Source: Berkiella_A sp964633725 | GTDB taxonomy: Bacteria > Pseudomonadota > Gammaproteobacteria > Berkiellales > Berkiellaceae | Assembly: GCA_964633725.1 (NCBI GenBank) | Contig: CAZWHY010000004.1 | Coordinates: forward strand, 1-64,000 | Reading direction: 5' to 3' | Length of the DNA: 64,000 bases | Shown here: positions 18,712-27,949 of the stretch, one piece after another | Layout of the letters: the number at the start of each line of letters is the position of its first letter | Numbering within the stretch: the first letter of the stretch is position 1 | The notes under the pieces: generated by a model | Databases searched by the model: none | What the model was told of the DNA's origin: nothing | Seen by the model: only the letters and a program-made list of their open reading frames with translations | Position numbers and translations under genes: made by a program

Positions 18712-20889
18712 TTAAAATAATTTCCCCAGAGCAACGTGTGCTGCTTTACGCCCATTTTCGGCCATACCATAGCCTAGATAAATAGGCCCCAATATCGTAT
18801 CAAATCCCAAAAATACACTACCAGAGGCAATAAACGAATGCTTAAATAAAGCGGTATGATTCAGCCACGCATTGCCCGCTTCCGCAGAAAACCCCACATA
18901 GAGGGGAAAAGGATAATTAGGAATCAATTTGATATTTTTGACTCTATAATAATAAATAGCATCAAATACGCTAGTGTCTACACCAAGCAATTGGTCTTGA
19001 GTGTATCCAGATAGCCGAAATAACCCGCCCATCTGAAACGCACGATTAAATGTCGGCGTTCCCTCCAGGGTAGCATTATATTCACCCAGCACGAGCAATG
19101 TGTGTTTACCAAATGTTTTAGCAACGGCAGCTCTAGACTGAATCTGATTAAACTTTTGATCTGCCCCTAAATGTTTGTTATGCATTGTGTAGGTGATAGC
19201 ACCTATTGTGCCATTATTTGGAAAATAGCTGTTATCAAAAACATCCCATTCTAATCTGGCGCTCCCAAAGCCATCATTAAAATTTGAACTAGTAAAAATA
19301 GGAATGCCCAGGTTTAATTCAACTTGACCTGCCGCCCGACTATAACCAATAGACGCCCGACCCCATTCACCAAAGTTACGACCTAATGCTATATCCCCTT
19401 GTGTTTTATGTGTTTGATATTCTGAAAAGCTGACATCAACCATGGGCAAAGATACTTCGAACCTTTGTCTTTCATATGAGACTCTTGGTTCAATAAACCA
19501 CTTTAAATCTGTGGTAATCGGTTGATACAAGCTCATACGAACGCTATTCAATCTACCAATTGATCCAAATAACCTATATTCTCCTGCTAAAGGATTTAAT
19601 AAAGTACGAGTGATACCTAATCCAAAGTTAAAAAAACTTCCGCCATCAAAATCAGAACCTAGTAATAAGGCGCTTTGTATATAAGTTGGCCCCCATCGTT
19701 TTTCTAAAGGTTTAACATATAATTCATCATTCTCTATACCATAATTGATTTTTTCAAAAAAGGATAAGCCATATAGTTTGCTGATATATTGATCAATTTC
19801 ACAGGTTGAATAGACCCCTGGTTCTTTGGGTAAATATTCATAAATAGTGTCTGTACAAAGCGAAGAGTCATTGTAAACGCGACTACGTTTTATATATATG
19901 CTGTTAGCGGGCGAATTTTTTGCAGGTTGCCCATATGACAACTGTGTTAGTTTAACTGAGTCATGACGAGCTGCAATTTGCCCAGGTTTAATGGTATCTG
20001 AAATTCTATGAAAATCAACGGTAGAGATATCACCTAGCTCGGGACGAATTAAAATATCGTCATCAGACAAAAGCGCTAGACTCTTGTCAACATTTTCTAA
20101 AACATAAATATTGCTTAACTGATCCAGTACATCCGCAAAACTTTTAATTTGTTCCTTGGTATACAGAGGAGCCCCAACATCTACAACGATCAGAATATCT
20201 GCCCCCATTTCTTTTGCCACTTCAATAGGTACATTATTGACGACGCCACCATCGATTAGAACTTTACCATTGATTTCCACGGGTGGAAATATACCAGGCA
20301 CCGCCATACTGCCATACATGGCTTCAGCTAAATCGCCCTGCCGCAATACAACTTTATTTCCAGTTATTAAGTCTGTTGACACTGCTGCAAAAGGTATTGA
20401 CAAAGAGTCAAAGTTTTTAAGTGGCTCTTTGCCTATGGTCAATTGCTTAAAAGATTGATATAACTTATGCCCCTGAACAACGCCTTTGGGGAGCTGCACT
20501 TCCCCGTTACCATAGCCAAGCACCTCTTTCACTAAGAATATATCATCATCTCGCTTTCTTCTATAATATAAATTGGTTCTGTCTATTTTGCTTCTTAAGA
20601 TACTTTCCCAGTTGATTTCGGTCAGCAGTTTTTCAATTTCATCTGCTGAATACCCGGAAGCATATAGCCCGCCAACAACCGCACCCATGCTCGTACCTAC
20701 GACTAAATCAATCGGTATATTGAGTTCATCGATGACTTTCAATACGCCGATATGTGCGCCGCCTTTTGCGCCTCCTCCACTTAAAACCAATCCGATTTTA
20801 GGCCTATCTTGATACAAAGCTTGCGCTTGAACCATCGAGACTTCAAATAAAAAAACAGCACAAAAGCACAGAGACGCAAAAAACTTCAT
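18712..20889 (-). CDS. Patatin-like phospholipase with POTRA and Omp85 barrel (type Vd autotransporter)
   Basis: 725 aa with the PlpD-like order: signal peptide (residues 1-22, cut near VQAQA), patatin lipase domain, POTRA linker, then a C-terminal 16-strand-type Omp85 barrel. Lipase signatures are complete: oxyanion hole LSGGGAKGG (37-44), nucleophile GTSMG (Ser67) and the Asp of IDGGVVNNVP (Asp213). The barrel half has alternating aromatic strands and ends with an aromatic residue (LGKLF). It should export and display or release an acyl hydrolase acting on phospholipids. Single gene. Confidence 0.9.
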   Translation of the reverse strand: MKFFASLCFCAVFLFEVSMVQAQALYQDRPKIGLVLSGGGAKGGAHIGVLKVIDELNIPIDLVVGTSMGAVVGGLYASGYSADEIEKLLTEINWESILRSKIDRTNLYYRRKRDDDIFLVKEVLGYGNGEVQLPKGVVQGHKLYQSFKQLTIGKEPLKNFDSLSIPFAAVSTDLITGNKVVLRQGDLAEAMYGSMAVPGIFPPVEINGKVLIDGGVVNNVPIEVAKEMGADILIVVDVGAPLYTKEQIKSFADVLDQLSNIYVLENVDKSLALLSDDDILIRPELGDISTVDFHRISDTIKPGQIAARHDSVKLTQLSYGQPAKNSPANSIYIKRSRVYNDSSLCTDTIYEYLPKEPGVYSTCEIDQYISKLYGLSFFEKINYGIENDELYVKPLEKRWGPTYIQSALLLGSDFDGGSFFNFGLGITRTLLNPLAGEYRLFGSIGRLNSVRMSLYQPITTDLKWFIEPRVSYERQRFEVSLPMVDVSFSEYQTHKTQGDIALGRNFGEWGRASIGYSRAAGQVELNLGIPIFTSSNFNDGFGSARLEWDVFDNSYFPNNGTIGAITYTMHNKHLGADQKFNQIQSRAAVAKTFGKHTLLVLGEYNATLEGTPTFNRAFQMGGLFRLSGYTQDQLLGVDTSVFDAIYYYRVKNIKLIPNYPFPLYVGFSAEAGNAWLNHTALFKHSFIASGSVFLGFDTILGPIYLGYGMAENGRKAAHVALGKLF

Positions 20890-20922
20890 ACAGGATTCAA
20901 CTTTTATATTTATTATTGTTTT

Positions 20923-21987
20923 CTAAATAGGATCTAAAACATAACGGTTATAATGTTCTCTAAATAAAATGACAAGTACCGATGCCACAGGCAAAGCTAA
21001 GATGATACCCACGAGACCAAATAGCTGCCCTCCCGCCAGTAAGGCAAAAATAACCGCAACAGGGTGTAAGCCAAGCTTATCACCAATCAGTATAGGGGTT
21101 AACACCATGCCTTCTAATAATTGTCCGACGCCAAAAACACAAACAACTTGTACAATTAACATCCAATCGTGTGATTGAAACATAGCAAAGATGCATGACA
21201 TACCTAACCCAATAAAACCGCCTAAATAAGGTACAATACTCAAAGCTCCAGCCCCCATGCCAAGCAATAAAGAATATTTTACGCCAACCAAACTGAGCCC
21301 TAATGAATATATCGTCATTAATGCGGCAACCACTATTAGCTGTCCTTTGAAAAACAAACCTAATGTATCGTTGCACTTATATGTGATGTCTAATATTTTA
21401 TTTTTATATTTAGGTGGTAACAGTGATTTGAGTCCGTCTACGCATAATGACCAATCACGCATAAGATAGAACGCAACCACAAAAATTAAACCAATATTGA
21501 TTCCCCAGCTGATAATGCCCAAACCAGAATGTAGCAGTGCTTTCCAAAATTTTACAAAAATATTAGAAGCGGTATCAATGTTTTCTAAACCTTTTTCTTT
21601 GAATAATGCCATCGCTTGTGAACTATTTTCTAAATTAAAGTAGGCGTATAGTTTAGGTACAACGTCATCTTGCAACCACTCTGCAAGCCTCGGAAGTTGT
21701 TGAATGAGATCGGAAACTTGATTTTGTAATAATGGTATAACCATTAATACCACCAAACTTAAAAAAAGTATAATAATTAAAAATACAATCGCAACGGCAA
21801 CGGTCCTGGGGATCTTAAGCTTAGGAATAGAACTAATCTTGTTGACCAAAGGGTTGCCTAAATAGGCAAAAAGCATAGCAATTAAAAATGGGGTAATAAC
21901 AGGCGATAAAATGGCAAAAACATAACCCAATATGAGCGTTGCTAATATTATCCCAATGAAAATAAATCCCTTTTTGATATCGTCCAT
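20923..21987 (-). CDS. AI-2E family transporter (PerM/YhhT-like membrane protein)
   Basis: 354 aa from the ATG at 21987, with AAAGG nine bases upstream; the upstream TTG is disfavoured. Eight or so membrane segments in the family order: an N-terminal pair, a soluble helical part around residues 85-150, then a cluster including LIFVVAFYLMRDW and the late signature VPYLGGFIGLG and LILIGDKLGLHPVAV. Family members include AI-2 exporters, Na+/H+ antiporters and many of unknown substrate, so no substrate is assigned. Located 33 bases upstream of the patatin gene on the same strand; co-transcription is possible. Confidence 0.85.
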   Translation of the reverse strand: MDDIKKGFIFIGIILATLILGYVFAILSPVITPFLIAMLFAYLGNPLVNKISSIPKLKIPRTVAVAIVFLIIILFLSLVVLMVIPLLQNQVSDLIQQLPRLAEWLQDDVVPKLYAYFNLENSSQAMALFKEKGLENIDTASNIFVKFWKALLHSGLGIISWGINIGLIFVVAFYLMRDWSLCVDGLKSLLPPKYKNKILDITYKCNDTLGLFFKGQLIVVAALMTIYSLGLSLVGVKYSLLLGMGAGALSIVPYLGGFIGLGMSCIFAMFQSHDWMLIVQVVCVFGVGQLLEGMVLTPILIGDKLGLHPVAVIFALLAGGQLFGLVGIILALPVASVLVILFREHYNRYVLDPI

Positions 21988-22286
21988 ATGCTTAATGCCT
22001 TTACTTAATCGTAGTTTTATAAATAACAAACTTTTAACGAAGCTAATCTAGCCCAGATTACTCAGGATACCATCAAACAGAAGATTTATGGACAATGAAA
22101 GGATCGGCATATATAGACTTATAAGATAGTCCACTGATAAAAAGTTTCTTTTTTAGAGAATAGACTAATTGAGGTGCTCCGCAAATATAGGCTTACAAAT
22201 CTGGGTTAACACTTATTTAAACACTCTCTAAATTGCTGCACAGCAAGGTATTCAATAGTGTAAGCTGTTTTCAGTTTCAGTATGCC

Positions 22287-23027
22287 TTAGTATTCAAACG
22301 CAGAGATGAATGTGTTATCAGTCCCCTGGATATCCATAATACGTTGATTCCATGTTTGCTCCCATTCATCTGGTGGATTTTTCTGGTTCCAGCGATGGAA
22401 TAATTTATTCTGCTGTTTATTGAGCTTAAAATCATATGTTTTTTGCATATATAGATAAGCGCGTGCAATCATGCCTTTTAATCGCGTTTTAGGCTCAACC
22501 TTCTTCAATGCTTCGCTAATTTTAATCTCACAGCCATTATAATTGGACAAGTTATCTGGCATTTCCGCAAAACGAAAGTATTGTCTTGCCTTATTCACCT
22601 CGCCAATAACAGGCACTAAATTATGTAGATCCGTATACATCATCCGAAATTCATCATCTACTTTCTCACAGCAATTTCGCCCACTATAGGGTTTGCCCTT
22701 TTTTGATTGGCAAATTGCTTGTTTCCAACACGGCCTTTGGTGCCCAAACCACGATACCGGAACAAGATGCTCCCACTCAATACGATTGGCTCTTTTCATA
22801 TCCTGAGGCTGATAACCACATGAACTATGTGACACCGTCAATTGGGCATCATAAGTACAATCACAGTAAAACGATATACGGTGATCTTGCCAAATTATTT
22901 TCGCCTGCTTTTTAACCGCTCGAAATGTTCGATTATCTTGTTGAGAAAATGCAAAAATCTGAGCATTCAGAAACGATACAACAACCATTAGTATAAAAAC
23001 GTATTTTTTTCTATTCATCATGATCAT
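22287..23027 (-). CDS. endA: Secreted endonuclease I (EndA/Vvn family)
   Basis: About 246 aa with a signal peptide ending near AQIFA. The nuclease core is intact: RIEWEHLVPVSWFG carries the catalytic His of the beta-beta-alpha metal motif, and MYTDLHNLVPVIGEVNKAR the Asn metal ligand. Several cysteines (YCDC, SSCGY, RPCW, AICQ, NCCEK) fit the disulfides of this periplasmic or secreted family. It degrades double- and single-stranded DNA nonspecifically. The start is one of three nearby ATG codons; AGG precedes them. Unrelated neighbours. Confidence 0.9.
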   Translation of the reverse strand: MIMMNRKKYVFILMVVVSFLNAQIFAFSQQDNRTFRAVKKQAKIIWQDHRISFYCDCTYDAQLTVSHSSCGYQPQDMKRANRIEWEHLVPVSWFGHQRPCWKQAICQSKKGKPYSGRNCCEKVDDEFRMMYTDLHNLVPVIGEVNKARQYFRFAEMPDNLSNYNGCEIKISEALKKVEPKTRLKGMIARAYLYMQKTYDFKLNKQQNKLFHRWNQKNPPDEWEQTWNQRIMDIQGTDNTFISAFEY

Positions 23028-23097
23028 CAAACCTATCTTAACTTAACTCACTAAATTCTTTTGGAAATGCTATACTGCTCGTTTTGGATATTAGATT

Positions 23098-23925
23098 ATG
23101 CATAAAGCCGATTGCCACTGTCATACGACTTACTCAGATGGTGCGCACTCAGCAGATGCACTTATTGAAATGGCTATAAAATACGAGCTAACAGGATTGT
23201 CGATTACCGACCATGATACCATACAGGCTTATTTAGATGGCATTCACTTAAAATACACCCAGCGGCTTCAAATGATTTCTGGTGTGGAATTATCTACACA
23301 ATACGAAAGAACGCCTGTGCATGTCTTAGGATATAGCTTTGATATTCACAACCCAGAACTACAAACTCTATGTACATCACAACAAGAAAACAAGCTGAAT
23401 AGAAACTTATTAATATTAGATAAACTGCGAAATCTAGATATGGATATCTCTTACGATGATTTGCAAAACCGATTCTCACCTCAACAAAATATTGGGCGCC
23501 CTCATATTGCACAGTATTTATATGAGAAAAAAATGGTCAGCTCAACCTCTGACGCATTTAAGAAATACTTAGGCAATAGTAGCCGCTGCTTTGTAAAGGG
23601 CGACTTTATATCCACCCAAGATGCCATTAAAGTAATACAGCAAGCGGGCGGATATGCCGTTTTGGCCCACCCTCATGTGATGAAAAAACCAAAAGTGATA
23701 CGAGCGTTGCTAACCTTGCCATTTGATGGCATTGAAGCCTATTATGGCAATTTACCTAAAGATAAGCATTCGCCTTGGATCCGAGCCGCTGAAAAAAACA
23801 ATTGGTTTACAACCGGCGGCTCTGATTATCATGGTATTGAAGGCGAATACAAACATTTAGGTGCCAGCATTACCCCTGAGCGTGTTTTTGAAAAACTCTA
23901 TCAAAGGTTTCAAAATAATAACTAA
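23098..23925 (+). CDS. PHP-domain phosphoesterase, YciV/TrpH type
   Basis: 275 aa, normal family length. The metal-binding motifs of the PHP fold are visible: ADCHCHTTYSDGAHS (residues 4-18), LSITDHDT (near 36-43), GVELSTQYE, YAVLAHPHVM and GGSDYHG near the end. E. coli YciV (RNase AM) hydrolyses 3',5'-nucleotide bisphosphates and removes 5' nucleotides from RNA; the same activity is likely here by family. It starts with ATG in a short intergenic region divergent from endonuclease I. Confidence 0.9.
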   Translation: MHKADCHCHTTYSDGAHSADALIEMAIKYELTGLSITDHDTIQAYLDGIHLKYTQRLQMISGVELSTQYERTPVHVLGYSFDIHNPELQTLCTSQQENKLNRNLLILDKLRNLDMDISYDDLQNRFSPQQNIGRPHIAQYLYEKKMVSSTSDAFKKYLGNSSRCFVKGDFISTQDAIKVIQQAGGYAVLAHPHVMKKPKVIRALLTLPFDGIEAYYGNLPKDKHSPWIRAAEKNNWFTTGGSDYHGIEGEYKHLGASITPERVFEKLYQRFQNNN

Positions 23926-23970
23926 CGCTTATTGCCCATAGGCAGAATAGAGAGGGAGCAGAAAACAGAA

Positions 23971-24990
23971 ATGGAAAAGTTCAAAAGAAACAGCAATCTT
24001 GATTTATTTAAAACCATTAGTATTTTCTCAGTCATTATTATTCATTCTAATTTGTTTGCGAACCAATCTACCAATGAGCCTACAATTGTAACGGCCGTTA
24101 TTAATCAAGTCTGCCGATTTGCAGTGCCTTATTTTTTCATCGTCTCAGGATATTTCTGGGAAAACAAACTCAGTCAAAAAAACTATTCACTGACAGATTT
24201 TTTACTCAAACTGAAACCGCTTAGTTTGGCTTTTTTACTTTGGAGCGGTATTTATTTAGTGCTGACCTTTAACCTGCAACAATTGTTCCAGTATGGGTAC
24301 CTTAAAGTCACTTACTGGAAATGCTATGCAGCATTACAATCCCCTGTCAAAACATTATTTTCAGGCACTCAATCACAACTATGGTTCTTGCCAGCCCTGA
24401 TATGCAGTCAAATTTTTGTCTTTGCCCTTTACCAATATAGAAAATTTTTAATTTTGCCCGTAAGTTTTGCTTTGTTTATTCTCGGTGTGTTGGGTGGTGC
24501 CTACCAAGATACTTATATTGGTATTCATTTACCATTTGACACCAGAAATGGTATTTGTTTTGCCAGTATATTTTTGGTGATGGGTATATTATTAAAACAA
24601 TTTCAATTTCAAATTTCTACAGCAAAAGCTTTGCTCTTGTTCACAATTGGTTTAATTGGACAACTTGCAGAAGTGGGCTATTTATGGGGTGATTTTGACG
24701 TGCACCCTACCGATGTGGATTTTGTTTTCTCAACATTGCCTTTTGGACTGGGGGTCATGTTTTTAGCATTATCCCCTATAACTTTCCCATTACAGTATTT
24801 AGGGAAAATAGGTCAGCATACTTTGGGTATATATCTGATCCATATGATATTTATAGATTTAATGCGACCATTATCACAAATTATGCATCCATGGCTTTAT
24901 GCACTCCTGATACCGTTGACTATTTATATAGGTTCTCTTTTGTTGATTGTTCAACTCAAAAAATATAAAAATATTTTGCTCTATGGCTGA
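23971..24990 (+). CDS. Acyltransferase family 3 membrane protein
   Basis: About 339 aa from the ATG at 23971 (MEKFKRNSNLDLFKT); the frame is open back to a TTG at 23932 that would abut the PHP gene, but this adds only polar residues. Around ten membrane segments. The N-terminal LDLFKTISIFSVIIIHSN includes the conserved membrane His of the family, followed by RFAVPYFFIVSGYFW. These enzymes transfer acyl groups, often acetyl or succinyl, to sugars of envelope polymers. The acceptor is unknown. It follows the PHP gene by 45 bases and may share its transcript. Confidence 0.82.
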   Translation: MEKFKRNSNLDLFKTISIFSVIIIHSNLFANQSTNEPTIVTAVINQVCRFAVPYFFIVSGYFWENKLSQKNYSLTDFLLKLKPLSLAFLLWSGIYLVLTFNLQQLFQYGYLKVTYWKCYAALQSPVKTLFSGTQSQLWFLPALICSQIFVFALYQYRKFLILPVSFALFILGVLGGAYQDTYIGIHLPFDTRNGICFASIFLVMGILLKQFQFQISTAKALLLFTIGLIGQLAEVGYLWGDFDVHPTDVDFVFSTLPFGLGVMFLALSPITFPLQYLGKIGQHTLGIYLIHMIFIDLMRPLSQIMHPWLYALLIPLTIYIGSLLLIVQLKKYKNILLYG

Positions 24991-25021
24991 AGACTCAAAG
25001 CCGTATCAACCAATTCTCAAA

Positions 25022-25453
25022 TTACAGCAAAGAAATTACTGCACCCTGGAGCGTTTGGATCTTGTTTTTAATTTCATCTGAAATGGGTTGTGTTTGACCG
25101 GTTCGATAATCTACCATCACGATAATGCCTTTTCCGGTAGCCGCAATTTTATCTTGTTTGACACTATGAACCATATATTCCATCGTAAATGATTTGTTGC
25201 CAATATGACTGATATGAGTTGCCGCTAATACTGTATCTGGGAACTGAATTGGCAAACGATAATCTGCTTCTATATGCGCTAATATCGGACCAACAGACTC
25301 ATTCGAGACAAACGCTTTAAGTTGTAAGTTTAAAAAATATTCAATGCGTGCACTTTCAAACCAACGAATATATTGTACATTATTCACATGGCCAAAAGCA
25401 TCCATATCCCCCCATTGTACTGGTATTTCTATTTTAACAGACCAGTTGGACAT
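25022..25453 (-). CDS. Acyl-CoA thioesterase, YbgC/FadM hot-dog family
   Basis: 143 aa single hot-dog domain. The signature VQWGDMDAFGHVNNVQYIRWFE contains the catalytic Asp and the Gly-His-Val-Asn-Asn-x-x-Tyr pattern of 4-hydroxybenzoyl-CoA-thioesterase relatives. It hydrolyses acyl-CoA in the cytosol; chain length is not deducible. Convergent with the acyltransferase gene, with no clear terminator between them. Confidence 0.88.
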   Translation of the reverse strand: MSNWSVKIEIPVQWGDMDAFGHVNNVQYIRWFESARIEYFLNLQLKAFVSNESVGPILAHIEADYRLPIQFPDTVLAATHISHIGNKSFTMEYMVHSVKQDKIAATGKGIIVMVDYRTGQTQPISDEIKNKIQTLQGAVISLL

Positions 25454-25730
25454 ATTAGTAAACCCTATACTTTTTAAATTTTAACTATTATACCTACTTC
25501 AACACTGGAGCGCGAATACATGAGACACATAGATAGTCATTTCTATGTGTCATCTAAGTGCCCGCATAATTAGTCCCTGACGCAAAATTAAAACCCAAGC
25601 AAATCATGCACTTTCTTAACCTCACCCGGCGTTCCCCAATAGTGCAGCTACCCTGACTTTGAACTTTTCACCCACTTATATTGTCCAAGGATTAGTCAAG
25701 AACATAAAACTTCTAATAGTGGGATAGCGC

Positions 25731-27938
25731 ATGTCTTCATTTACAATCAAGCAAGAAAATCATATCACTAGAGCACTGGTTGATTGTGTGGCAACTATGA
25801 GTAGACTTAAAACAGATGGTCCTAACCCTAAGCTGGATGTTTTAATGGCGATCACAAGTAAACTCAATAGCCAATCTTCTAGCGAATTGTATTCAGGTCT
25901 GTCTGTATTAACAGAGTTTATTAACAATGAATTTGAAGAGCCCTCAGAGCTAAAAGAGACATTATCTGCTATTTTAGAGGGCACAAAGGATAAAATATTT
26001 TCACAATCGCCATCTAGTGAATGGAAACAGCATATTGATCATTACAACGCTGTGCCCAAAAATCAATCTGGATTAAGCCAAAAAGAAGCGATAGAACAAC
26101 TTTTGCCATCAGAAGAAAGTAGAGCTAAATTATATGAAGGTACGGTTCCTACACAAGATCAAGATATTAGTGCTCGAACAGAGTTTTTAGAATATTTAGA
26201 AAAAGTGCTAAAAGCTTTACCACAATCAGTAACAGATCCCAAAGAACCCATCGATCTAGATGCTCTTCTGGGAAGTGCGGGTACAAAATTGTATAAAGCG
26301 GCCGTTGCGGAAGAAAGTAATTCTCGCTCATTTCGAGAGGCTGTATTCTTAAGCTCAACTCAACACTTTAAAGGACAAAAGTGGCAGGCAGATAAAAAAT
26401 TAGTTCTATGGGTTGGCGGGCCATCCGCATCCGGAAAAACCTATGGCGCGAGCAGCGCGGTTAAAGCTATGTCAGAACATATGCCCACAGAATTACAAAG
26501 AGTGTCTGACTCTTTAATGTCCCAATTAATAGAAATCGGCCTAGATTCACCAGAACACCAGAAAATTATAAATAATATTAAACGAGCAAGCTCTACAGAT
26601 GAGCTGGCAAATTATATCGATGAATTGGAGAATAAAATTCGTTTGGAAATTGAAGATATAGATACAAAAATATCTTTACTACAAGCCATCCACGATGTAA
26701 AAGATGATTTGAAAAGTTCGTTGAGCGCAGGTAACAATGTCGTTTCTGTGGATGGTGGTGTTGAGCGAGAAGTCTCACAAATGAGGCAAATAGTTTTACA
26801 AGCGGCTTTAACCCGAGGCTATAAAGGTATTGGCGATTTGCATAATAGCACAAAATTAGGAACCAAAAGCTACATTAAAGCGGCAGCCTTAGAACAGAAA
26901 GGGTTAAACTTAGTCATACCTGAAACATTTGCTGAAAGTATGAATCCATTAAAAGCTTTCTCTCCTGAAGGACGATATAAAAAAACAGAAATGGAACGAT
27001 ATAGAGATATGGATAATGTTATTCAAGCATTCAGTGAGGTCAAAGGTGAACCTGATCAAGATGAGCGTTTTCAACACTCGGTTAAGCATATGGGTACATC
27101 TCGAGCTTGGTTTTCTGAAGACGGTGACTTTGCTGACATAGATGTGAGAATGAACAATATAGACATTGGATGTGAATCAAAAATATATCAGTCTATATTT
27201 TTTCACCTGGGTAAATCAGCCTCTAACACTGCGCATGAAAATTTCAAAAAGGTTGAACCAGAAGGATTTTACCTAGAGATTACAAATGATCTGATATTTT
27301 TACAAAAATCTGTTGATGGCAACTGGCAAGAATGTGGATTTGATGATGAGCCAGAATTTAAACTGTCAAATCGCGACTATATAAAATGGCAAAGCCTAAA
27401 ATCAGAAGATCCCAATACACCTGAGCTACCTGAATGGTTTGAACAACAAAAAATTGCAGGTGAACTAGCCCCGGCTCTCATTAGTATCAAGCCAAATGAT
27501 ATGATAAGAATAGGCACGCCCAGTGGCAAAATACCTCACATTAACATGTCCAGGCGTGATTTTGAGCAGTATAAACAATATAGACAACAAACCCCAGAAA
27601 ACAACAAAAGTTTATTGCAATGGTGCGTAACGTCTCACCATGAAGGCAGCCTGATCACACCAATAAATTTATTATTTGATGAGGCGCAATATAGAAAATT
27701 GCTGAGAGTCCAATCTGCTCCAGCCAAATTGGAAACCCCAAAAAAAGAATCTGAGCTTGAAGGTTTGCCATTACCAGACAGATCTGCCCCAGAGTCTCAT
27801 CACTCGTTACAGAGAAGGCCCTTGGTAAGCGCTTTTCATAAGGTACAAACTGTTCGGGAAATTTCAGTTCACTCCGAACCTACATACGAAAAAACACAAA
27901 CTGAGAGAACAGAAAGCAAACCTAAAAACAGATCCTAA
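25731..27938 (+). CDS. Orphan 735-aa protein with a P-loop kinase-like core
   Basis: I do not recognise the full protein. A clear Walker A, WVGGPSASGKT (residues about 227-237), sits mid-protein after a helical N-terminal region. About 100 residues later VVSVDGGVEREVSQMRQIV and an ARTRG-like ALTRGYKG resemble the second half of zeta-toxin or small-molecule kinase folds. No signal peptide or membrane segment. The last 65 residues are polar, Ser/Glu/Lys-rich and low in structure, like secretion tails of type IV effectors (inference). The ATG at 25731 has GGGA six bases upstream. Alternative: an ATPase of unknown bacterial function. Confidence 0.62.
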   Translation: MSSFTIKQENHITRALVDCVATMSRLKTDGPNPKLDVLMAITSKLNSQSSSELYSGLSVLTEFINNEFEEPSELKETLSAILEGTKDKIFSQSPSSEWKQHIDHYNAVPKNQSGLSQKEAIEQLLPSEESRAKLYEGTVPTQDQDISARTEFLEYLEKVLKALPQSVTDPKEPIDLDALLGSAGTKLYKAAVAEESNSRSFREAVFLSSTQHFKGQKWQADKKLVLWVGGPSASGKTYGASSAVKAMSEHMPTELQRVSDSLMSQLIEIGLDSPEHQKIINNIKRASSTDELANYIDELENKIRLEIEDIDTKISLLQAIHDVKDDLKSSLSAGNNVVSVDGGVEREVSQMRQIVLQAALTRGYKGIGDLHNSTKLGTKSYIKAAALEQKGLNLVIPETFAESMNPLKAFSPEGRYKKTEMERYRDMDNVIQAFSEVKGEPDQDERFQHSVKHMGTSRAWFSEDGDFADIDVRMNNIDIGCESKIYQSIFFHLGKSASNTAHENFKKVEPEGFYLEITNDLIFLQKSVDGNWQECGFDDEPEFKLSNRDYIKWQSLKSEDPNTPELPEWFEQQKIAGELAPALISIKPNDMIRIGTPSGKIPHINMSRRDFEQYKQYRQQTPENNKSLLQWCVTSHHEGSLITPINLLFDEAQYRKLLRVQSAPAKLETPKKESELEGLPLPDRSAPESHHSLQRRPLVSAFHKVQTVREISVHSEPTYEKTQTERTESKPKNRS

Positions 27939-27949
27939 CATACTAGATG

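Noticed and set aside
25731..27938. Zeta-toxin/antitoxin module
   Set aside because: No small antitoxin gene is adjacent and the protein is far larger than zeta toxins, so only a kinase-like P-loop is claimed.
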